Shown: piece by piece, positions 1 to 5,970 of the stretch
Layout of the letters: the number at the start of each line of letters is the position of its first letter
How positions within the stretch are numbered: position 1 is the stretch's first letter
Assembly (NCBI GenBank): GCA_023485925.1
Contig: JAMDAJ010000056.1
Span: forward strand, 1-7,106
DNA length: 7,106 bases
Source of the DNA: Patescibacteria group bacterium
Lineage (GTDB): Bacteria > Patescibacteriota > Doudnabacteria > UBA920 > 2-01-FULL-50-11
Direction: 5' to 3'
Notes under the pieces: generated by a model
What the model saw: the letters and a program-made list of their open reading frames with translations, nothing else
Told to the model about the DNA's origin: nothing
Databases searched by the model: none
Program-made: the position numbers and the translations under genes

Positions 1-755
1 TGAAGAGGAAAAACTGGGGGTGGGCCGATGATTTTGTCGCCCTGCTTGATCTGCGCACTACGCCTAATATCCAGCCGCACCGAAGCGTAGAACTTCAAAG
101 CATTGCCGCCGGTGGTGGTTTCGGGATTGCCGAACATCACTCCGATCTTCATGCGGATCTGGTTTAAGAAAACCACCGTGGTTTTGGATTTGGAGATGAT
201 GGCGGTAAGCTTGCGCAGAGCCTGCGACATCAGGCGCGCCTGCAAGCCCATGTGCGAATCCCCCATCTCGCCTTCAATCTCGGCGCGCGGGGTTAAAGCC
301 GCCACCGAGTCGATAACGATGACGTCCATGGAATTACTGGGGGTGGGCCTTTCCACGATATCCAGGGCCTGCTCGCCGGTATCGGGCTGGGAAATAAGCA
401 TATCATCCAAATTCACCCCGATGCGTCCGGCGTATTCCGGATCCAAAGCGTGTTCCGCATCTACAAAAGCGGCGAGCCCCCCCATTCTCTGCACTTCCGC
501 CACGATATGCATGGCGAGCGTAGTTTTGCCAGAAGATTCCGGCCCAAAGATTTCAATAATGCGCCCGCGCGGCACTCCGCCGATGCCGAGTGCTAAATCC
601 AGAGAGATCGAGCCGGTGGGGATGGCTTCTACGCTCATGGTTTTTGCGTCCTGCAGACGCATGATGGAACCCTCGCCGAACCGGTCGCGAATCTGATCAA
701 TGGCCGATTCCGCCGCTTTCCACTTATTATCCTGCTCCGATGAAGTCTTGGGCAT
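1..755 (-). CDS. recA: RecA recombinase, 3' end cut off by the window
   Basis: RecA is the ATP-dependent strand-exchange protein of homologous recombination and the SOS co-protease. 251 codons are visible of a family length near 340-350. Seen: Walker A GPESSGKT (residues 71-78), DAEHALDP (99-106), SQPDTGEQAL (122-131), Walker B VIVIDS (145-150), loop L1 around EGEMGDSHMGL (161-171), NQIRMKIGVMFGNPETTTGG (198-217, covering L2) and LKFYASVRLDIRR (220-232). The ATG at 755 gives the usual N-terminal length. No Shine-Dalgarno sits at normal spacing; a GAGGG lies about 20 nt upstream. Odd: residues 136-140 read RPTPS where relatives have a helix such as ALARS, and after IIG (242-244) the frame reads PPPVFPL instead of the expected RVKVVKNK-type strand. 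Both places carry the same 14-bp sequence. The gene follows the rodZ-like gene on the same strand and has its own promoter. The identity is certain; the last visible codons are doubtful. Confidence 0.96.
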   Translation of the reverse strand, partial: MPKTSSEQDNKWKAAESAIDQIRDRFGEGSIMRLQDAKTMSVEAIPTGSISLDLALGIGGVPRGRIIEIFGPESSGKTTLAMHIVAEVQRMGGLAAFVDAEHALDPEYAGRIGVNLDDMLISQPDTGEQALDIVERPTPSNSMDVIVIDSVAALTPRAEIEGEMGDSHMGLQARLMSQALRKLTAIISKSKTTVVFLNQIRMKIGVMFGNPETTTGGNALKFYASVRLDIRRSAQIKQGDKIIGPPPVFPL

Positions 756-793
756 GATTTTTTTATTATTTTTTACCCTCAAAGAATCAAAAC

Positions 794-831
794 ATTATAA
801 CATTATAACCCTCCGGACAAGACTGGGTCAA
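794..831 (-). promoter_or_regulatory. recA promoter (sigma70 type, doubled -10)
   Basis: On the minus strand TTGACC (826-831) is followed after 18 nt by TATAAT (802-807). A second TATAAT lies 8 bp further downstream (794-799), with only a weak TCTTGT at -35 spacing. The predicted leader to the recA ATG is about 40 nt. I see no E. coli-type (CTGT-N8-ACAG) or Gram-positive-type (GAAC-N4-GTTC) LexA box here, so SOS control is not visible. Confidence 0.72.
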
Positions 832-864
832 CCCGGAATGCCTTGCACAAAAATTTTACCGATC

Positions 865-1830
865 CTACTTGGAAAACTTTATATTTGAAAGTATCTCGCC
901 GTGGCTTCCCAAAACCCCCAGATCCGTCCCGTTATAACGGACGCGAGTGGACCCGGCGTTGCCGGTGGAAAGCAATAATTCGGAATCGGCGTTAAACACC
1001 AGGCTTTCCCCCGCGGCGACCACCGAATCGGAAACCACCTTCCCGTCGGCCACCGCCTTGAGCCACGTGTCTTCCGGACCGACCGACACTTCAACTTCGA
1101 TCGCGACGGTTAAGGGCCCGGCTGGCGTTGAGGTTGGGATGGGAGCGACAACCGTGGGAGGGGCCACCGATACCAGACGCCGGACCGTGCTCGATTTCCC
1201 GAATTTATTCTCTGCGCGCACTACCACCTGATTGCTGCCTTCCACGAAATTCAAAACTTCCTTGAATTCTCCGTTTTCGTCCACGGAAATCTCCTGAGCG
1301 TTAACGTAGACCCGCGCGCCCGGCTCGGTGGAACCCCGAAGGAGCATGCTGCGGGTACCGATGGCCAAATCGGATGGCGGGTAAGTAACCGTCAACTGCG
1401 GCGCGGCGGAGACCGAATAAATTTGCCAGACCAAATATCCCAGACTGCCCAGGGCCAGAATGGTGACCAGAACTAAAGTTAAAATTTTGGGCGTAATTAC
1501 GAAACGCGGCAGGCGGTAGGTTTTTCGTGGTTCAACCGTAACCGATCCGGTAGTCAAAGTCCGCGATAGATTCCGCTCCTTCTCGAATTGCGCCAGCAAC
1601 CCCTTTGCCTCGACTCGGTAAACCACCGCCAAACTTTTTAGAAATCCTTTGACATACACATCGGCCGGCAGCGCTTCGTAATTTCCCTCCTCGAGCGCCG
1701 CGAGCGATCTTTCTGGAATTTGGGTAAGCCGGCGGATATCATACGGCGTAAAATCCAAAGCCTCCCGCGCGTGCCGGAGATATTCCCCTAAAGTTTCGGT
1801 GCTGATTTTTTTGGACTTAAAACTATTCAT
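865..1830 (-). CDS. rodZ: RodZ-like protein: HTH, one membrane helix, Ig-like domain, DUF4115-like tail
   Basis: This is a 321-residue bitopic membrane protein of the RodZ type. RodZ links the cytoskeleton (MreB in rod-shaped bacteria) to the cell-wall machinery, so the role is inferred from family. Seen: an N-terminal Cro/C1-like helix-turn-helix (about residues 10-70, with TLGEYLRHAREALDFT and IPERSLAALEEGNYEALP), a basic stretch before the membrane (102-115), one hydrophobic helix (about 112-137), an Ig-like beta domain (about 144-222, with LRGSTEPGARVYVNAQ and EGSNQVVVRAENKFG), a Pro/Thr-rich linker (223-238), and a C-terminal beta domain like DUF4115 (about 240-315, with DTWLKAVADGK and VAAGESLVF). 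E. coli RodZ lacks the inserted Ig-like domain as far as I recall. The ATG at 1830 has only a weak GAGAG directly before it. It lies 96 nt downstream of ftsK behind a terminator, and recA follows. Confidence 0.85.
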   Translation of the reverse strand: MNSFKSKKISTETLGEYLRHAREALDFTPYDIRRLTQIPERSLAALEEGNYEALPADVYVKGFLKSLAVVYRVEAKGLLAQFEKERNLSRTLTTGSVTVEPRKTYRLPRFVITPKILTLVLVTILALGSLGYLVWQIYSVSAAPQLTVTYPPSDLAIGTRSMLLRGSTEPGARVYVNAQEISVDENGEFKEVLNFVEGSNQVVVRAENKFGKSSTVRRLVSVAPPTVVAPIPTSTPAGPLTVAIEVEVSVGPEDTWLKAVADGKVVSDSVVAAGESLVFNADSELLLSTGNAGSTRVRYNGTDLGVLGSHGEILSNIKFSK

Positions 1831-1874
1831 CTCTCATTAGTCTAAAGGCATCCCGGCTTTTAGTCCATACGGAC

Positions 1875-1898
1875 AAAAATCCCGCCTTTTTAGGCGGG
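1875..1898 (-). terminator. Intrinsic terminator after ftsK
   Basis: On the minus strand the stem CCCGCC, loop TAAAAA and arm GGCGGG are followed by ATTTTTG. It starts about 28 nt after the ftsK TGA and precedes the rodZ-like gene. A small hairpin (GTCC-GTAT-GGAC, 1863-1874) follows at once in the leader of that gene. I see no good promoter between this terminator and the rodZ-like start, so partial read-through from ftsK is likely. Confidence 0.75.
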
Positions 1899-1926
1899 GC
1901 GGGGATATAATTTACAGGCGACGGAC

Positions 1927-4182
1927 TCACTCGATCGGCGGCGGCGAGTCGTCCATAAAAATCTCCCGCGGTTTCGCCCCGTCGGCCGGACCGATCAGGC
2001 CCCGCTCCTCCAAAACGTCCAAAATCCGGGCGGCGCGGGCATAGCCTACTTTCAGCCGCCGCTGCAAAAACGAGGCGGAGGCCTTGCGCGACCGGCTGAT
2101 CTCCTCGATCGCCGCGTTTATCATATCGCTGTCGACGTCGCCGTCGTCATCCAAACTCCCGCCGCCGACCCCCAAAGCGCGCTGGGTCTTTTCCAAAATG
2201 TCGGTCTGATATTCTACCGGACCGGACTGACCTTTGAGAAAATCCACCACGCGCCGCACTTCTTTTTCGGACATATACGGCGCCTGGATACGTTTGGGCT
2301 TGGGAAGCGAAGCGGTCATATACAACATATCGCCGTGCCCCAGCAGGTCTTCGGCGCCGGCCATGTCCAAAATCGTGCGGGAGTCCACTTGGCTCGCCAC
2401 CGAAAAGGCCACGCGCGAAGTGATGTTGGCTTTGATGAGTCCGGTGATGATGTTGACCGAAGGACGCTGGGTCGCCAGAACCAAGTGCAGGCCCACCGCC
2501 CGGGCCATTTGGGCCAACCGCACGATCGCGGTTTCCACGTCGGCTTTTGCCACAGACATCAAATCAGCCAGTTCGTCCACGACCAAAACCAAATAAGGCA
2601 GCTTTTCTTCCGTTCCGGCGTTGTATTCCTCGATATTGCGCCGGCCCGCTTCCGAAAGCATCCGATAACGCTGGTCCATTTCTGACACCATCCACTTTAA
2701 GGCATTGACCGCCTGTTTGTGGTCGGTCACCACCGGTGTCAGCAAATGCGGAATGCCATTATATAAAGTCAGCTCCACGCGTTTGGGATCGATAACGATG
2801 AACCGCAGTTCTTCCGGCGAGTTGCGATACAAAAAACTCGTCATGATGGTATTGATGCACACGCTCTTGCCCGCGCCGGTAGCGCCGGCGATCAACAGGT
2901 GCGGCATCTTCGCCAGATCCGCCATCATCGGGTGCCCCGCCACATCGCGCCCCAATACGAACAATAAATTGGAGGGCGTATTAACAAATGCCGGCGTTTC
3001 CAAAAGGCCGCGTAAGCCCACCAAAGCCTTCGTGGCGTTCGGCACCTCGATGCCCACCAAAGATTTTCCAGGGATCGGCGCTTCGATGCGGATGGACGGC
3101 GCGGCTAGAGCCAGCGCCAAGTCGGCTTGCCTGGAAACGATCTGGGCAAGCCTCACCCCGACAGCCGGACGGAAAGTATATTGTGTCACGGTCGGCCCCA
3201 CATTAACCTCGCCCATCTCCACGGTGACGCCAAAATCTTCCAAGGTCTTCTTGATGATCTTGACGTTGGCCTCGATATTGCCGCTATGAACCGGGGTAGA
3301 CGGGTCTTCCAAAAGGTCGGTTGGCGGCAGCTTCCATTGCCCCTTGCGGAAACGATCCGGCGCCGTGGCCAAAACCGGACGTTCTCCCGCCGGCTCTTCC
3401 GTTTCCTCCGCTGTTCGCTCCTCCCTCGGCGGAATAGGCGTTTTCCGCACGGCGTTCACGGCAAAACCTAAAGTTTCCATAGTGTTGATCTTCACCGGAG
3501 CCGATGCCGGCGGGGACGCACCCTTCTCTGCAGAACTCTTGGCTTCCATAGGATTCGGCTTAAAAGAGAGCAACGAGATGAAGGCCTTAAAAATCCTGTG
3601 AAGACTTAAATCAAAGGCGACCAAAATCGCGATGATGGCCAAAGCGGACAATACCACCAGCGCCGCGCCGAAACCCATTAACGAATAAAGGGGAAAGCCG
3701 GTCAAAACCCCAAAATAACCGCCTCCGCGGCCCAAGCTCACTAGCTCAAAAGGGCTCTCCAGCGATTTGGAAATGGCGAAAACATGCAGGGCGCCGGTAA
3801 TGGCGAACACAAACAAGGCCGCGCCGAAATAAGTTCGCGTCATGGAAATTTCCGGGACTATCGCCTCGTCCGAAGAGGCGGCCGAGGTCTTAGAGCGCCC
3901 GCCTAAAAACAAGGAACCGGCGACGGCCAAAAAAATCGCGGGGGTGACAATTGCCGTCTGGCCAAAAAGCAGGCGCAGGACTTTATCGACCAACTCTCCA
4001 AAATAACCGCCGGTATGAAAAATACCCAAGGCGGAAATTATGGCCGCAACCAAAAAAAGCACGATGGCGATGCCGCGCTTGGTGTCGGGGGAAAGGTTCA
4101 GGCCAATCGGCTCAAACGCTTCGGCGCTTCCTCGCCGAGAGGCGGAATTATAATAGTATCGGCGTTTTTTTCTTCTGGCCAT
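1927..4182 (-). CDS. ftsK: FtsK/SpoIIIE-family DNA translocase
   Basis: This 751-residue septal DNA pump drives chromosome termini through the closing division site. Seen: a basic N-terminus (ARRKKRR), four hydrophobic segments (about residues 36-57, 77-95, 117-137 and 158-190), a short Pro/Glu-rich linker (about 210-300), then the motor: Walker A GATGAGKS (433-440), IDPKRVELTLYNGIPHL (464-480), Walker B LVLVVDELAD (531-540), and LATQRPSVNIITGLIKANI (569-587). After an acidic spacer (about 678-690) comes the winged-helix gamma domain (about 690-745, with ASFLQRRLKVGYARAARILDVLEERGLIG split across it), which in relatives reads the polar KOPS/SRS sequences. The length matches SpoIIIE-like proteins, not the 1300-residue E. 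coli FtsK with its long linker. The ATG at 4182 has no clear Shine-Dalgarno. The stop is TGA at 1927-1929. The first gene of the ftsK, rodZ-like, recA run. Confidence 0.97.
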   Translation of the reverse strand: MARRKKRRYYYNSASRRGSAEAFEPIGLNLSPDTKRGIAIVLFLVAAIISALGIFHTGGYFGELVDKVLRLLFGQTAIVTPAIFLAVAGSLFLGGRSKTSAASSDEAIVPEISMTRTYFGAALFVFAITGALHVFAISKSLESPFELVSLGRGGGYFGVLTGFPLYSLMGFGAALVVLSALAIIAILVAFDLSLHRIFKAFISLLSFKPNPMEAKSSAEKGASPPASAPVKINTMETLGFAVNAVRKTPIPPREERTAEETEEPAGERPVLATAPDRFRKGQWKLPPTDLLEDPSTPVHSGNIEANVKIIKKTLEDFGVTVEMGEVNVGPTVTQYTFRPAVGVRLAQIVSRQADLALALAAPSIRIEAPIPGKSLVGIEVPNATKALVGLRGLLETPAFVNTPSNLLFVLGRDVAGHPMMADLAKMPHLLIAGATGAGKSVCINTIMTSFLYRNSPEELRFIVIDPKRVELTLYNGIPHLLTPVVTDHKQAVNALKWMVSEMDQRYRMLSEAGRRNIEEYNAGTEEKLPYLVLVVDELADLMSVAKADVETAIVRLAQMARAVGLHLVLATQRPSVNIITGLIKANITSRVAFSVASQVDSRTILDMAGAEDLLGHGDMLYMTASLPKPKRIQAPYMSEKEVRRVVDFLKGQSGPVEYQTDILEKTQRALGVGGGSLDDDGDVDSDMINAAIEEISRSRKASASFLQRRLKVGYARAARILDVLEERGLIGPADGAKPREIFMDDSPPPIE

Positions 4183-4211
4183 TTTGTTTCAGTTTCTTAA
4201 CTAAATGACTG

Positions 4212-4345
4212 TGAATTACGAAACTGCCATCCCGAACTTGCCGAGGAATCTTTCCTAAGGCAAAACTCCAAAAAAAGAAAGATCTCTCCACTCTCCGCCT
4301 TTGGCGGATCGGCCTAGATGACAGAAATGGGAATTTCGTAATTCA
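4212..4345. repeat. MITE/REP-like element bounded by 19-bp inverted repeats
   Basis: The ends are imperfect inverted repeats, 4212-4230 and 4327-4345, matching at 17 of 19 positions with the outermost 12 perfect (TGAATTACGAAA). Inside are two hairpins: 4238-4263 (TTGCC/GGCAA around AGGAA-TCT-TTCCT) and 4294-4308 (TCCGCC-TTT-GGCGGA). Read on the minus strand the interior begins TGTCATCTAGG, continues to GAGATCTTTC, and ends GATTCCTCGGCAAGTTCGG then GATGGCA. This resembles, from memory, dispersed palindromic repeats of the TGTCATCCTGAG / ATTCCTCGG-AATGACA type in many bacterial genomes. It has no ORF. It lies between the ftsK start and the candidate ftsK promoter, so it may be transcribed as leader. 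Confidence 0.68.
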
Positions 4346-4371
4346 AGGTCAACGACTTTCGCTACCTATAC

Positions 4372-4400
4372 ATTTTAGCATTTTCGGAGATCCATTAAAA
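4372..4400 (-). promoter_or_regulatory. Possible ftsK promoter (extended -10)
   Basis: On the minus strand TTTTAA (4395-4400) is 17 nt before TAAAAT (4372-4377), and TGC directly precedes the latter, an extended -10 arrangement. The -35 is poor and overlaps the T-tract side of the hsp20 terminator. If real, the ftsK leader is about 180 nt and includes the whole repeat element. I see no better candidate between the element and the ftsK ATG. Confidence 0.35.
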
Positions 4401-4438
4401 GGCCGCCCACCCCGAGTTTTAGGGTCAGGCGGCCTTTT
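4397..4438. terminator. Intrinsic terminator after hsp20, possibly bidirectional
   Basis: A perfect 11-bp inverted repeat, AAAAGGCCGCC (4397-4407) and GGCGGCCTTTT (4428-4438), encloses a 20-nt loop that can add an inner ACCC/GGGT stem. It begins 16 nt after the hsp20 stop on the minus strand. The T-rich side is stronger in the plus direction (CCTTTTGATTTTT), but no plus-strand gene ends here, so I assign it to hsp20. Confidence 0.85.
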
Positions 4439-4454
4439 GATTTTTCCAAGATAA

Positions 4455-5021
4455 TTACTCGGAGCCGCGCACGCGGATTTTTTTGGTCTTGGCCTTCGCG
4501 GCTTTCGGCAGCGTCACGGTCAAAATGCCATCTTTCAGTTCAGCGTTCACGCCTTCCACGTCGATATCGACCGGCAGGATGATGGAACGGGAAAACGGAC
4601 CCCAGTAGCACTCCTGATAAAAATAGTCTTCCGGCTTGACCTCTTCGTCCTTCTTGCGTTCGCCGCGGATGGTCACCATGTCGTTGGCGATGGTGATGTC
4701 CAAATTTTCGGGCTTAACGCCGGCGATAGTGGACTTTATCATCACGTTGTCCTTGGTCTGATAAACATCCAAGGTCAACTGGCCTTCGTATTCGTTTATC
4801 CACTCCTCCGAACCGGTGGCAGGCGCTTCTTCCGCCACGTCCACGCGGGAAGGCATTTTTTTCGACTTGTTGCGCGCCTTCAGACTTACCGACTCCGGCT
4901 GTTGCTCCTCAACCGGATCCTCGCCTTGGGCGACCTCTTCTAAGACTTCCTCCTCAATGACATCTTCCGGCTCTTCCTCCTCTGTGCCCATTATTTTGCC
5001 AAAAAATCTGCCTCTAGCCAT
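4455..5021 (-). CDS. Hsp20-family small heat-shock protein with acidic N-terminal arm
   Basis: Small heat-shock proteins are ATP-independent holdases that bind unfolding proteins and form oligomers. The 188-residue product has an alpha-crystallin domain at about residues 82-174: LTLDVYQTKDNVMIKSTIAG, then NLDITIANDMVTIRGERK, YFYQECYWGPFSRSIILP and the hallmark LKDGILTVTLPK (162-173). A short C-terminal I-x-V (IRV, 182-184) matches the IXI docking motif. The N-terminal 80 residues are unusual: an acidic run (about 14-44, rich in Glu) then a basic patch (48-59). Many family members are near 140-150 residues, so the acidic arm accounts for the extra length. The ATG at 5021 has a weak AGG 5 nt before it; an alternative Met at residue 11 would keep the whole acidic arm. 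It has its own promoter and terminator, so it is probably monocistronic. No CIRCE (HrcA) element is visible upstream. Confidence 0.93.
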   Translation of the reverse strand: MARGRFFGKIMGTEEEEPEDVIEEEVLEEVAQGEDPVEEQQPESVSLKARNKSKKMPSRVDVAEEAPATGSEEWINEYEGQLTLDVYQTKDNVMIKSTIAGVKPENLDITIANDMVTIRGERKKDEEVKPEDYFYQECYWGPFSRSIILPVDIDVEGVNAELKDGILTVTLPKAAKAKTKKIRVRGSE

Positions 5022-5050
5022 ATACCTGCGGGTTTAATAATTCCAACTCA

Positions 5051-5079
5051 ATTCTACTGCCTAATATCTTGGGGGTCAA
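5051..5079 (-). promoter_or_regulatory. hsp20 promoter (sigma70 type)
   Basis: On the minus strand TTGACC (5074-5079) is followed after exactly 17 nt by TAGAAT (5051-5056). The predicted start lies about 7 nt downstream, giving a leader of roughly 20-25 nt before the hsp20 ATG. The signal is of the housekeeping type and not an obvious heat-shock sigma promoter. Confidence 0.72.
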
Positions 5080-5081
5080 GA
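5067..5081. promoter_or_regulatory. Inverted repeat over the hsp20 -35, possible operator
   Basis: TCTTG (5067-5071) and CAAGA (5077-5081) form a 5-bp inverted repeat with a 5-nt spacer that covers the -35 hexamer of the hsp20 promoter. The position suits a repressor site. The repeat is short and could be chance; no known heat-shock repressor site is matched. Confidence 0.3.
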
Positions 5082-5128
5082 CACCCTATAATCCCCAATT
5101 GTTGACAAAAATCTGGCGGGGACGCAAA

Positions 5129-5150
5129 ACCTGAACGTTCAAAATTTTAT
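5129..5150. repeat. Palindrome just after the SRPBCC gene, possible weak terminator
   Basis: A perfect 10-bp palindrome, TGAACGTTCA (5132-5141), sits about 6 nt beyond the SRPBCC stop. Flanking A and T runs allow a weak hairpin (TGA-ACGT-TCA with AAAA/TTTT outside). It could end the small-ORF/SRPBCC transcript or bind a dimeric protein. It is not a GAAC-N4-GTTC LexA box because the half-sites abut. Nothing else stands out in 5080-5146. Confidence 0.3.
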
Positions 5151-5593
5151 CTCTCGAGCCTTTTTCTTAGTTCGTCTACAACAGCCTTCTCCCAGTATTT
5201 CATGGAAAACCAACCGATCAACGGTTTTGCAACTATACGGAGCCAGCGTTTATGGATGGCGACTTGATAAGTGTAATCGATCACGGTTCCTTCTGGACGT
5301 TCAGAGAGCAACAATTCTTCGTGGCCAGAAGTTCCGAATTTTGGGCTTTCATTATCCGAAATGAACCCCTGTCCGGGGAGGATTTGGGTTTTCATTTTTA
5401 CTGGAAACAACTGGCCGAAGGATTTGACGGTCGCGCCTAATTCCAAATTGTTCCCTTCGCGTTTTATAACTTGTATAGATGCCGCAACTTTTGGAAAATA
5501 CTCAGGCCATTTTTCAAAGTCGGTAATTATGTTGAATACCTGCGTAGGAGGGGCCTTAATCAGCCACTTGGCATGAAGGGTAATTTTTTTCAT
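5147..5593 (-). CDS. SRPBCC (START/Bet v1-like) domain protein, polyketide cyclase/dehydrase-like
   Basis: The 148-residue product has the one-domain SRPBCC pattern. It starts with a strand, KITLHAKWLIKAPPTQVFNI (residues 3-22), whose APPTQVFNIITDFEKWPEYFP portion (14-34) is the characteristic first strand and helix of the superfamily. Then come beta strands (SIQVIKREGNNLELGATVKS and neighbours, about 39-112), and a long C-terminal helix (about 132-148, MKYWEKAVVDELRKRLE). The fold makes a deep cavity for lipids or other hydrophobic ligands. COQ10-like, aromatase/cyclase-like and uncharacterised proteins share it, so no ligand or reaction can be given. There is no signal peptide or membrane helix. 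The ATG at 5593 lacks a Shine-Dalgarno and lies 3 nt after the stop of the small upstream ORF, so the two are probably co-transcribed, perhaps translated by re-initiation. Confidence 0.82.
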   Translation of the reverse strand: MKKITLHAKWLIKAPPTQVFNIITDFEKWPEYFPKVAASIQVIKREGNNLELGATVKSFGQLFPVKMKTQILPGQGFISDNESPKFGTSGHEELLLSERPEGTVIDYTYQVAIHKRWLRIVAKPLIGWFSMKYWEKAVVDELRKRLER

Positions 5594-5596
5594 ATT

Positions 5597-5854
5597 TTAG
5601 CCGAAAGTAAAACTTGGCGGAGAGGATTTCCGCAACTTTGAACCAAGAAAAGTGGGGCAAATTCCATGATATGGGGACGTTAAAAGCTCCTCAACAGATT
5701 TTACCTTCTTGAGAGCTTTGTAAAAAAATTTAGCATCTTCAACAAATGGCTCGGCTTTTTCCGTTTTTTGAAGAGCTTGCGCCAAAAAACCATCACAGAT
5801 AGCACGGTGTTTCGTTTGTAAGTCTCCTGCGATTTTTATAAATTTGGGGGTCAT
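5597..5854 (-). CDS. Hypothetical 85-residue protein, possibly a truncated gene
   Basis: I do not recognise this protein. Residues 1-60 look like a real helical, charged, cytosolic protein (HRAICDGFLAQALQKTEKAE, then EPFVEDAKFFYKALKKVKSVEELL at 35-58). From about residue 62 the character changes (YHGICPTFLG then KLRKSSPPSFTFG). The SSPP codons are CCTCTCCGCC, the same sequence as the 3' acceptor end of the nearby tRNA-Ser. This suggests that the original gene was longer and its 3' part was replaced by repeat or scar DNA. The start ATG at 5854 has only AAGAAG before it. A second copy of the same 11-bp tRNA-like sequence lies 37 bp upstream of the start, so the ORF is flanked by direct repeats. 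It ends 3 nt before the SRPBCC gene. It could also be a genuine small protein or not a gene. Confidence 0.5.
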   Translation of the reverse strand: MTPKFIKIAGDLQTKHRAICDGFLAQALQKTEKAEPFVEDAKFFYKALKKVKSVEELLTSPYHGICPTFLGSKLRKSSPPSFTFG

Positions 5855-5901
5855 ATCTTCTTATTTTACAACGGTTCTAACTTGGACATCTGGCGGAGAG
5901 G
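5615..5901 (-). repeat. Direct repeat pair CCTCTCCGCCA flanking the small ORF
   Basis: The 11-mer TGGCGGAGAGG (plus strand) occurs at 5615-5625 and 5891-5901. AACTTGG also precedes both, directly in the left copy and 5 nt earlier in the right copy. Read on the minus strand it is CCTCTCCG plus CCA, equal to the acceptor 3' strand and discriminator of the tRNA-Ser at 6079-6165 with a CCA tail added. The interval between the copies holds nearly all of the 85-codon ORF. Confidence 0.5.
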
Positions 5902-5910
5902 GTGGAATTC
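5891..5910 (-). repeat. Displaced 3' end of a tRNA-Ser (att-like remnant)
   Basis: On the minus strand 5894-5910 reads GAATTCCACCCTCTCCG, matching 16 of 17 bases of the intact tRNA-Ser 3' end at 6079-6095 in the same orientation, and is followed by CCA (5891-5893). Duplicated tRNA 3' ends are the classic product of tyrosine-integrase insertion, so this may be an att remnant. The 168 bp between the two copies is too short for an island and holds no integrase. A decayed second tRNA-Ser gene is an alternative. Confidence 0.55.
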
Positions 5911-5922
5911 CTCTTCCTCCGC

Positions 5923-5969
5923 AGCCTCGCACGCGCCTGTGGCGCAGGCTCGGCCGCTCCTCCAGAGCC
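5923..5969. repeat. GC-rich nested inverted repeats
   Basis: AGCCT (5923-5927), GCGCC (5933-5937), GGCGC (5941-5945) and AGGCT (5946-5950) form a stem with a TGT loop and a 5-nt bulge. An overlapping pair, GGCTC (5947-5951) and GAGCC (5965-5969), allows an alternative stem. On the minus strand the part with GGAGGAG and GGCCGAG resembles the 5' end of a tRNA-Ser, but it does not fold as a complete tRNA. Confidence 0.5.
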
Positions 5970-5970
5970 G

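Noticed and set aside
1..24. Start of a RecA intein
   Set aside because: The residues after IIG (PPPVFPL) do not begin with the Cys or Ser needed at an intein N-terminus, and the position does not match the intein sites I know in RecA.
103..696. Plus-strand open frame of 197 codons
   Set aside because: It lies antisense to recA, whose minus-strand frame has unmistakable RecA motifs; the plus-strand product has no recognisable domain.
2234..3601. Several plus-strand open frames inside ftsK
   Set aside because: They are shadows of the GC-rich ftsK gene; the minus-strand frame holds Walker A, Walker B and the gamma domain.
5102..5107. Perfect TTGACA on the plus strand
   Set aside because: There is no -10 at a suitable distance and no plus-strand gene downstream.
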